Source of the DNA: Desulfobacteraceae bacterium
Lineage (GTDB): Bacteria; Desulfobacterota; Desulfobacteria; Desulfobacterales; Desulfosarcinaceae
Direction: 5' to 3'
DNA length: 11,622 nucleotides
NCBI GenBank assembly: GCA_027025615.1
Contig: JALVQM010000360.1
Location: 1-11,622, forward strand
Part shown: positions 6,035 through 11,622 of the stretch, piece by piece
Layout of the letters: every line of letters starts with the position of its first letter
Numbering within the stretch: position 1 is the stretch's first letter
Translations under genes and position numbers: made by a program
The notes under the pieces: model-generated
Seen by the model: only the letters and a program-made list of their open reading frames with translations
Database searches by the model: none
What the model was told of the DNA's origin: nothing

Positions 6035-8039
6035 TTTCTATCTCCTTGATTGGTATCTTGATGAAGATTCCAGTTCCCGAAGCCGGTCGTGAGCGGATAT
6101 CGATGCTTCCTCCCAGCAGTTCGGTTCTTTCCACCATGCTTTGAAGTCCCATGTGTTTTTCACTGAGCGAATGTGTTTTCCAGCGGGCTACGTCAAAACC
6201 CTGTCCATCATCAATTATGCGCACCAGCAAATGGGGAGATGACACTACCAGCCTTATGACTACCCTATCGGCCCGGGCGTGTTTTTTTGCGTTGTGTAAG
6301 GCCTCCTGGATCAAGCGATATATGTTAATCTGGACATCGTCATCAAGCTTCAGGTTGTTCAGGCCGGCAGCCGAGAAATCAGTGCGAATCCCGGAGGTTT
6401 TTTCGAATTCTTCACAATAGATGTAAAGAGTACGTACCAGGCCCAACTGATCCAATCCTGGTGGCCGTAGATCGTAGGCCAGGTTGCGGACTTCAGTGAT
6501 GGAACGTTGCAGGATATTAATCATGTAGGCGACCTTCTCATTCAATTCGGGATCAATTTCTTCATGTCCATCGAAAAGGGTTTGCAAGCCAATGTTCAGG
6601 GAAGAAAGATCCTGTGCAATATGGTCATGCAGGTCGCGGGAAATTTTAAGCCGTTCATTTTCCTGGGCCTTCAAAAGCTGGTGTGTCAGGCTCTGAATGT
6701 GTTCTTTGGCCTGTTTACGCTCGGTGATATCTACTCCTACACATAAAAATTCTTTTATTCTGCCATCATGTGTATTTATTGGCCGATTGGTCCAGGCTAC
6801 CCATACCCGGCGACCGTCACGACAGCGGTTTTCTATTTCGTTGGCTTCGTATTTATCCGGGCTTTCAAAGAAATTATGTAGCTTGGAGGCCATATCGCGG
6901 CCCTTGCTGTCGGTGGAGGGCAAGATGGTATCCAGTAGTTTTTTACCAATAATTTCTTCCTCACTCCAACCGAAAAAACGCTGGGCGTATTCGTTGAAAA
7001 AAGTTATCCGGCCTTCTGTATCAAAGCGGATGATAATGCTGTTTGCATTTTCAACCAATTCACGGTATTTTGCTTCGCTCTGTTGTAATGCTTCTTCTGC
7101 CGCTTTGCGGGCGCTTATATCCCTTATTGAAGTGTGGATCAGCGGTCTGTTATTTATCACTATCATTTTGCTGCTGAACTCTGTTGTAACCAGGCGGCCG
7201 TCTTCCCTTAGTATTTCAGCTTCGTTGAAATATGAGTCACCTCTCATGACCCGGTTGAAGTATTCATTGAATGCCTCCTGATCGAATGACTGATATAGAT
7301 CCTTGATGGCTCTTCCAATCAGCTCGTGGCGAGCGTAACCGGTAAGTTCAACAGCCGCCTCGTTCACATCATAGATGCGGGCTTGTTGATCGATAATGAA
7401 AATGGCGTCCATTGAACCTTCAAATAAAATCCGGTAACGCTGCTGGTTTTCGCGTAAACTACGCTCGATTTGTTTACGTTCTTCGATTTCTTTGCGCAGC
7501 TTGGCATTGATAGCCGTCAGGGCAGCTGTGCGGGTCGTGACCATGTCCTCGAGACGGTCGCGATGGTTTTTAAGCTCTTCTTCGACTTGCTTCAGGTCGT
7601 GGATATCCATCATTATGGCGTATTTTGAAACCGAGCCGTCCGTGTGATGGATTGGGGTATTGATTACGTAATACCATCTTCCGTCTTTTGGCCAGATTGT
7701 TTCGTAACGAACTGTCTCACCTTCGAGAACCCGGTGGTGGGCGCACCAAGGACAGACAGAGCTGCGATTATGGAAAAGCTGGTAGCAGAATTGCCCGGCA
7801 GCATCATGGCCTGTATAACGGAGCATTCGTTTATTCATGTATAATACGCGGTAATCGATGGATATTATAAAGATAAGGCCATCAAAGGCATCCGCCATGG
7901 CTGCAAACAGGCGGTCTTTTTCACGAATTATCCGCTTCAGCTCTTCAATGTCATCCGTGTATTTTTTGCCATGGGTTTCAGAAGGCAAAATTCCGGAAAG
8001 CCTGTTGTCCCTGTGTCCGGGATCTGAACAGCAACCCAT
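5979..8039 (-). CDS. Cytoplasmic three-PAS sensor histidine kinase (HisKA_3 type), 686 aa
   Basis: This is the sensor partner of the overlapping NarL-type regulator. There is no transmembrane segment, so it senses an intracellular or freely diffusing signal. PAS1 (~43-148) contains C85 and the CPWC motif (C96, C99), an arrangement suggestive of a metal, heme or redox site. A coiled coil (~148-200) leads to PAS2 (~200-310) and PAS3 (~320-440, ending in DITERKQ). The dimerisation and phosphoacceptor region has ISRDLHDHIAQDLSSL with phosphorylated H471. The ATPase domain (~570-665) shows the N box ALHNAKKHA, the G1 box DDGQGFD and MGLQSM...SGTGI. All kinase motifs are intact. AGGAG lies seven bases before the ATG at 8039. 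The C-terminal ~20 residues are polar and encoded where the regulator gene begins. PAS2 and PAS3 look like generic S-box domains; their ligands cannot be read from sequence. Confidence 0.96.
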   Translation of the reverse strand: MGCCSDPGHRDNRLSGILPSETHGKKYTDDIEELKRIIREKDRLFAAMADAFDGLIFIISIDYRVLYMNKRMLRYTGHDAAGQFCYQLFHNRSSVCPWCAHHRVLEGETVRYETIWPKDGRWYYVINTPIHHTDGSVSKYAIMMDIHDLKQVEEELKNHRDRLEDMVTTRTAALTAINAKLRKEIEERKQIERSLRENQQRYRILFEGSMDAIFIIDQQARIYDVNEAAVELTGYARHELIGRAIKDLYQSFDQEAFNEYFNRVMRGDSYFNEAEILREDGRLVTTEFSSKMIVINNRPLIHTSIRDISARKAAEEALQQSEAKYRELVENANSIIIRFDTEGRITFFNEYAQRFFGWSEEEIIGKKLLDTILPSTDSKGRDMASKLHNFFESPDKYEANEIENRCRDGRRVWVAWTNRPINTHDGRIKEFLCVGVDITERKQAKEHIQSLTHQLLKAQENERLKISRDLHDHIAQDLSSLNIGLQTLFDGHEEIDPELNEKVAYMINILQRSITEVRNLAYDLRPPGLDQLGLVRTLYIYCEEFEKTSGIRTDFSAAGLNNLKLDDDVQINIYRLIQEALHNAKKHARADRVVIRLVVSSPHLLVRIIDDGQGFDVARWKTHSLSEKHMGLQSMVERTELLGGSIDIRSRPASGTGIFIKIPIKEIENEQLKDNSSDNRRPPAVS

Positions 8040-8108
8040 CTGCTGTCTCCTAATTTTTAATCAGCTGATATGGAGTGTCTATAACCTAAAAATGACCATA
8101 CAATTTGC

Positions 8109-8154
8109 CATGAAAACGGCTTCATGAAAAGAAAAATGTTTGCTAACATGAAAA
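8109..8154. repeat. Three direct copies of CATGAAAA between divergent genes
   Basis: CATGAAAA occurs at 8109-8116, 8123-8130 and 8147-8154, in the 184-base gap between the kinase gene (minus) and the 118-aa gene (plus). The starts are 14 and 24 bases apart, so the copies do not share a DNA face. They could be regulator sites, for example for the neighbouring NarL-type protein, but the region is AT-rich and chance is possible. I found no convincing -35/-10 pair for either gene in the gap. Confidence 0.3.
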
Positions 8155-8223
8155 CAAAGTGTTTTTTTAGACCCAAAAGTTTACTGAACATTTTAAAACT
8201 CAACCTGTAAATAAGGTGATCGC

Positions 8224-8580
8224 ATGACAGGACGAGAAGCCACATGGACTTTGTGCGAAAGTGAAAAGATAAAGGCAGGGCTTGTTTGGACAAGCAGTGC
8301 GGTTGAGATGAGTATTGGTCTGGAGGGCCTGGCCAGAAAGGGGGCCGAACGTATAATATGCGGTCTTATCGCCATGGTTGCCGGTGAAGTGCAACTGGCG
8401 CGCAAGATAAGCCAGGATGATAAGTGGCTGGATGTGGACAAATCCCTGAACATGGCTCGGGTAATGGTTACCTCAGGGGTCGTTCAGGAGGCAATCTTTC
8501 ATCTTACTCAGGCCCTGAGCACGGCTACCAATATCGGGCGGCGTGCAGCCGGTGAATTGGGGCAGCTGCAGCCAGGATGA
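8224..8580 (+). CDS. Hypothetical helical protein, 118 aa
   Basis: I recognise no family. The ATG at 8224 has AAGGTGAT a few bases upstream, a good ribosome binding site. The sequence appears almost entirely alpha-helical, with alanine-rich amphipathic stretches (SSAVEMSIGLEGLARKGAER, residues 24-43, and VVQEAIFHLTQALSTATNIG, residues 85-104). A mildly hydrophobic segment, IICGLIAMVAGEV (44-56), is too short and mixed to be a confident membrane helix. It has only two cysteines (C11, C46) and no catalytic motif. It is the first gene of a plus-strand run, 28 bases before cutA, and shares a likely operon with CutA, an 89-aa protein and a nucleoside transporter. A small helical-bundle protein acting in that operon is plausible; nothing more specific can be supported. 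Confidence 0.72.
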   Translation: MTGREATWTLCESEKIKAGLVWTSSAVEMSIGLEGLARKGAERIICGLIAMVAGEVQLARKISQDDKWLDVDKSLNMARVMVTSGVVQEAIFHLTQALSTATNIGRRAAGELGQLQPG

Positions 8581-8608
8581 ACAGGCCGATTGGACAAGGA
8601 GTTATGTC

Positions 8609-8947
8609 ATGTCGCGTGTATTTTGGGTATACATTACCATTGGCGATAAGCAGGAGGCCGCTGAGCTTGCCGAGAAACTGATCCGGAACAGGTTGGCGGC
8701 CTGTGTTAATATTTTTGATGGAATAGATTCTGTTTATCGTTGGGAAGGCGAAATTCAAACAGACAGGGAAGTGGCCATGGTGGTAAAAACCACCGCAGCC
8801 AGGCTGGGCGGGTTGACTGAATTTGTCAAACAGCACCACAGCTATCAGTGCCCGTGTGTAGTGGCCCTTGCCGTTGAAGGCGGCAACCCGGATTTTTTGT
8901 CCTGGGTGAAAGAGCAGGTTGAACCAATAGAACGAGGTGATGCATGA
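8609..8947 (+). CDS. cutA: CutA1-family protein (divalent ion tolerance), 112 aa
   Basis: CutA1 is a small, very stable trimeric ferredoxin-like protein, named from copper tolerance in Escherichia coli; its cellular role is unsettled. The family signature is clear: the strand VFWVYITIGDKQEA at the start, KLIRNRLAACVNI (23-35), IDSVYRWEGEIQTDREVAMVVKT (39-61) and HSYQCPCVVALAVEGGNPDFLSWV (77-100). C32 sits at a family-typical position; C81 and C83 form a CxC that could bind metal. The length matches the family's usual 105-115. I chose the ATG at 8609 because AAGGAG lies seven bases upstream (8596-8601) and the family's first strand follows at once. The in-frame ATG at 8543 would overlap the previous gene and add 22 unrelated residues. 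The stop overlaps the next gene's start as ATGA. Confidence 0.96.
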   Translation: MSRVFWVYITIGDKQEAAELAEKLIRNRLAACVNIFDGIDSVYRWEGEIQTDREVAMVVKTTAARLGGLTEFVKQHHSYQCPCVVALAVEGGNPDFLSWVKEQVEPIERGDA

Positions 8948-9213
8948 AAGATCAAAGAGGTTATTATTATCATCCGTTTCCGCAGAATAGGGCCGTCAGG
9001 ATGTATGTACGTGAAGCAGGTGGCGATTTGGAATTCCGGATGTGGAGCAGGGATGATGATCAGCTTTGGACGGAGCACGGCTGGGTACCATACAGCGCAA
9101 TCGTACAAGCTCAGGCCATGTACACCGGGAAAGGTTTTGATCCAAGAAAGGCATACGATCTTGACGTAGCCCGTTCATTGATTGAGCAAATACGGCAGGA
9201 CAGAAAAATATGA
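8944..9213 (+). CDS. Hypothetical aromatic-rich protein, 89 aa
   Basis: I recognise no domain. The N-terminal half is rich in aromatic and charged residues (GYYYHPFPQN, then VRMYVREAGGDLEFRMWSRD), probably beta-strands. It is followed by LWTEHGWVPYSAIVQAQAMY (41-60) and a helical C-terminus (DLDVARSLIEQIRQDRK). It has no signal peptide, membrane helix or cysteine, so it is likely a small cytosolic protein. The start overlaps the cutA stop by four bases (ATGA), with GAGG six bases upstream. The stop overlaps the transporter start in the same way. Such tight coupling on both sides makes it a real gene whose product is made with CutA and the transporter. An accessory role for the transporter or its substrate is inference. 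Confidence 0.82.
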   Translation: MKDQRGYYYHPFPQNRAVRMYVREAGGDLEFRMWSRDDDQLWTEHGWVPYSAIVQAQAMYTGKGFDPRKAYDLDVARSLIEQIRQDRKI

Positions 9214-10454
9214 GGTTGCAAAGCCTGGTCGGTCTGCTTGTTTTTGTGGCCCTGGCCTGGGCCCTGGGGGAAAACAGGCGCAAAGTTACCCTTAAATTTA
9301 TTTTGGCGGGAGTGGGGTCGCAGTTACTGGTTGGGTTCGTTTTATTGAAGACACCCGGGGTGCAGGGCGTCTTTTTAGCCCTTAATCGCATGGCCCTGGC
9401 CCTTGAGGAAGCAACCCGGGCGGGAACATCCATGGTTTTCGGTTACCTAGGCGGCGGTGCCCTGCCGTTCAAGGAAACTTCACCCGGAGCAAGTTTCATC
9501 CTAGCTTTTCATGCTCTTCCGCTTGTACTGGTGATAAGTGCCCTTTCATCCTTGTTTTTTTATTGGCGTATTATGCCGGCAATTGTGCGTGCCTTTGCCT
9601 GGTGTTTGAAACACACCCTGGGGCTGGGTGGGGCAGAGGGCCTGGCGGTGGCTGCCAACGTTTTTGTTGGGATGGTCGAAGCCCCGCTTTTCGTGCGCCC
9701 ATATCTGGAAAAGATGACACGCAGCGAATTGTTTACCTTGATGACCGCCGGTATGGCCACCATTGCCGGTACCGTCATGGTGCTTTACGCGAGCATCCTC
9801 AAGGATTCAATTCCTGATGTCATGGGTCACATTCTTACAGCTTCGATAATCAGCGTACCAGCGGCAGTGACCGTGGCCAAGCTGATGATACCTGAAACCG
9901 AATCAAGTACCGCGGGCGAGCTGGCTCTGCCGGAAGGAGCCGCCAATTCCATGGACGCCATAGCACGCGGTACTTTGCAGGGTGTGCAGCTGTTGATTAA
10001 CATTGTTGCCATGCTGATTGTGCTGGTGGCTTTGGTTCGTCTTGTGGACCTGGCCCTGGCATTGTTGCCGGTATCGGGTGCAGACCGGCTCAGCCTCCAG
10101 AAAATAATGGGCTGGGTGATGGCGCCCATGGTTTGGTTGATGGGAGTCCCATGGGATCAGGCCTTTACCGCCGGCAGCCTCATGGGGACAAAAACGATTT
10201 TAAACGAATTTCTGGCTTATCTTGATCTGGGCCGTCTGGACCCTGGAGTTCTCAGCCAACGCAGCAAGTTGATAATGACTTACGCGCTTTGTGGTTTTGC
10301 GAATCCCGGTAGCCTTGGAATAATGATTGGCGGACTGGGAACCATGGCACCATCCCGCCGTAACGAGATTGTTTCCCTGGGTGTTCGTTCGGTGATTGCC
10401 GGTACCCTGGCCACATCCATGACCGGCGCCGTTGTGGGGATCCTGGTTGGCTGA
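9210..10454 (+). CDS. Concentrative nucleoside transporter (CNT/NupC family), 414 aa
   Basis: This inner-membrane symporter takes up nucleosides with Na+ or H+. It has the three expected parts: N-terminal helices (to ~75), a gate region starting with FGYLGGGALPF (77-87), and the C-terminal transport core. Length matches bacterial CNTs of about 400. Ribose contacts known from Vibrio cholerae CNT (E332, N368, S371) correspond to E333 in TILNEFLAY and to N365 and S368 in CGFANPGSLG. Helical hairpin 1, which reads the base, is GMVEAP (154-159). The characterised family members have GQTEAP, so the glutamine and threonine are replaced by methionine and valine while E157 is kept. Base preference, or the substrate itself, may therefore differ from a classic NupC. 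The start overlaps the previous stop as ATGA, with AGGA nine bases upstream. The gene converges on yqeY with five bases between. Confidence 0.95.
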   Translation: MRLQSLVGLLVFVALAWALGENRRKVTLKFILAGVGSQLLVGFVLLKTPGVQGVFLALNRMALALEEATRAGTSMVFGYLGGGALPFKETSPGASFILAFHALPLVLVISALSSLFFYWRIMPAIVRAFAWCLKHTLGLGGAEGLAVAANVFVGMVEAPLFVRPYLEKMTRSELFTLMTAGMATIAGTVMVLYASILKDSIPDVMGHILTASIISVPAAVTVAKLMIPETESSTAGELALPEGAANSMDAIARGTLQGVQLLINIVAMLIVLVALVRLVDLALALLPVSGADRLSLQKIMGWVMAPMVWLMGVPWDQAFTAGSLMGTKTILNEFLAYLDLGRLDPGVLSQRSKLIMTYALCGFANPGSLGIMIGGLGTMAPSRRNEIVSLGVRSVIAGTLATSMTGAVVGILVG

Positions 10455-10459
10455 CTCGG

Positions 10460-10858
10460 TTAAAATTCCCGAAGGATTGACTTGACAACATTGCCGTCGG
10501 CCCTGGCACCGAAATATCGCATAATTTCACCCATGGCCTGCATCTTGTTTTTGTATTTTGAAAAATCTATATTGGCGGCAATCCAGGTTTTAATTTCTGC
10601 GCTATCGGCCATTTTGGGCAAATACTTTTGGGCAACGGCAATAAAACTGGAGTCAGTATCACCTGTTTGGTGAATTACTTCCTGTTCGGCCTTGATCAGC
10701 TTTTTGACTATGCGGATGACCTCTTCGTCTTTGACAGTCTTGTTGCCCTGGCGATTCAATTCGCCCAGAATTACCCTCAAGGCGCTTTTGGTTTTTTCAT
10801 CACGAGACTTGATCGCGACAGCCAGATCTTGCTTGATTTGCTCTTGAAGAGAAGGCAT
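10460..10858 (-). CDS. yqeY: YqeY/GatB-tail-like protein, 132 aa
   Basis: YqeY proteins resemble the helical C-terminal tail of the GatB subunit of the tRNA-dependent amidotransferase; a tRNA-related function is suspected but unproven. Supporting features are the N-terminal helix LQEQIKQDLAVAIKSRD, the RVILGELNRQ helix, AVAQKYLPKMADSAEIKTWI in the middle and the family-typical ending MGEIMRYFGARADGNVVKSIL. At 132 residues it is shorter than the Bacillus subtilis protein of about 148. The difference seems to lie in the inter-helix loops, and both ends look complete. AGGAG lies before the ATG at 10858 with suitable spacing. A candidate promoter lies about 90 bases upstream. The stop is five bases from that of the convergent transporter gene, with no terminator between, so the 3' ends of the two transcripts probably overlap. 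Confidence 0.92.
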   Translation of the reverse strand: MPSLQEQIKQDLAVAIKSRDEKTKSALRVILGELNRQGNKTVKDEEVIRIVKKLIKAEQEVIHQTGDTDSSFIAVAQKYLPKMADSAEIKTWIAANIDFSKYKNKMQAMGEIMRYFGARADGNVVKSILREF

Positions 10859-10949
10859 TTTAAAGCTCCTGTAAATTTATGGCCTTTGGTAAATTGGCGA
10901 CCGGCAACCTATCCGAGGCTTTTGAGGTATGCCCGGACAAGCTGAGACG

Positions 10950-10979
10950 AATATGATCCATTCCACGCCTGTTTGTCAA
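10950..10979 (-). promoter_or_regulatory. Candidate sigma70 promoter for yqeY
   Basis: On the minus strand a perfect TTGACA (10979-10974) and CATATT (10955-10950) are 18 bases apart. The predicted start near 10943 gives a leader of about 85 bases. The -35 box lies only 15 bases before the ATG of the divergent response regulator, so the two genes share this short control region. I could not identify a matching plus-strand promoter within the gap. Confidence 0.45.
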
Positions 10980-10993
10980 TGAAAGGAATCCCC

Positions 10994-11622
10994 ATGTTGT
11001 TACTGTTGGTTGAAGATGATGCCAAGATCGCCTCTTTTATTATCAAGGGATTCAAAGCCGAAGGGTTTGCCGTGGATCATGCCGCTGACGGGGTGACCGG
11101 ACTGGACCTGGCTATGACAAATCCATACGATGTGATGGTGGTTGACCTGATGCTGCCGGCCATGGATGGTATGGAGCTTATCAGGACCCTGCGCCGTAAT
11201 CATATCCAGACACCGGTGATAATTCTCAGCGCCAGAGACAGCGTGGAGGATCGTGTCAAGGGGCTTCAAAGCGGCAGCGATGATTATCTGGTAAAGCCGT
11301 TTGCCTTTTCTGAGCTTCTGGCACGGGTCCAGGCCCTGATCCGCAGGGCTAGCGGAGTTGCGGAACCAACCCGGCTGAAAGTGGCAGACCTTGTCCTGGA
11401 TCTTGGCAAGCGTAAAGTTACCCGGGCAGGCAAAAAGATCGACCTGCAGCCCCTGGAGTATTCCCTGCTGGAGTACCTCATGCGCAACAGCGGGCGGGTT
11501 GTTTCCAAAACCATGATCATGGAACATGTATGGGATTATAATTTCGATCCCCAGACCAACGTTGTTGAAGCTCGTATCTGTCGCCTGCGGGATAAAATTG
11601 ACCGCGGTTTTGAAAAAAAGTT
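10994..11622 (+). CDS. OmpR/PhoB-family response regulator (partial)
   Basis: This is a DNA-binding response regulator, cut by the right edge after 209 residues; about 15 residues are probably missing. The receiver domain has E7/D8/D9, the phosphoacceptor D51 (VVDLMLPAMDG), S79 at the switch position (IILSARD) and K101 (LVKPF). The winged-helix domain (~125-209) contains LQPLEYSLLEYLMRNSGRVVSK and, near the recognition helix, NVVEARICRLRDKI. The pattern is closest to the CusR/CopR/QseB type, often involved in metal or envelope responses. That subgroup call is tentative. AAAGGA lies six bases before the ATG at 10994. Its sensor kinase is expected just downstream, outside the window. The sequence is intact as far as it goes. 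Confidence 0.95.
   Translation, partial: MLLLLVEDDAKIASFIIKGFKAEGFAVDHAADGVTGLDLAMTNPYDVMVVDLMLPAMDGMELIRTLRRNHIQTPVIILSARDSVEDRVKGLQSGSDDYLVKPFAFSELLARVQALIRRASGVAEPTRLKVADLVLDLGKRKVTRAGKKIDLQPLEYSLLEYLMRNSGRVVSKTMIMEHVWDYNFDPQTNVVEARICRLRDKIDRGFEKK

Noticed and set aside
8543..8608. Upstream start of cutA at 8543
   Set aside because: It overlaps the previous gene and adds 22 residues not found in the CutA family. A strong AAGGAG directs the start at 8609.
10897..10912. SAM-riboswitch-like GACCGGCAACCT before the OmpR-type regulator
   Set aside because: None of the upstream conserved SAM-I elements is present, and the downstream gene is not a methionine or sulfur gene.
10879..10956. 25-codon open frame (MAFGKLATGN...) in the gap before the OmpR-type regulator
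   Set aside because: There is no ribosome binding site and no recognisable motif; an open frame this short is expected by chance.

Overview
The window comes from a bacterial chromosome of roughly balanced base composition. It is densely packed with genes on both strands, and most of them have clear AGGAG-type ribosome binding sites. A lipoprotein with a lipobox points to a Gram-negative envelope. Cysteine-containing PAS motifs, small CxxC proteins and the general protein style recall anaerobic Desulfobacterota or deep-branching relatives. That placement is an impression from protein style and is weakly supported. There are no transposases, integrases, tRNAs, rRNAs or CRISPR arrays, and nothing marks the window as a genomic island.

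Left block (1-1557, minus strand): an aldo/keto reductase is followed after 31 bases by a rhomboid protease with an N-terminal zinc ribbon; the rhomboid runs off the left edge. A divergent promoter region (about 1560-1768) separates this pair from a plus-strand pair. That pair is a small lipoprotein and a 774-residue protein combining a RecB/Cas4-like PD-(D/E)XK nuclease with an XPD/DinG-type iron-sulfur helicase; their ORFs are two bases apart.

Middle block (4470-8039, all minus strand): a three-PAS cytoplasmic histidine kinase overlaps its NarL-type response regulator by 56 bases. Further downstream are two small cysteine-rich proteins of unknown function. The first has its own candidate promoter, with an inverted repeat over the -35 box. 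Between the two small genes is an unusually structured stretch of nested GC-rich hairpins (4768-4883) that matches no RNA class I could name.

Right block: on the plus strand (8224-10454) are an unrecognised helical protein, CutA, an unrecognised 89-residue protein and a CNT-family nucleoside transporter. The last two junctions are ATGA overlaps, so this is almost certainly one operon. The transporter keeps the ribose-contacting residues but has changed the hairpin that reads the base. It converges with yqeY (minus strand). An OmpR-type response regulator then starts divergently and is cut by the right edge.

The parts most worth following up are the nuclease-helicase fusion with its lipoprotein partner, the structured region between the two cysteine-rich small genes, and the CutA/unknown/CNT operon with its altered transporter.
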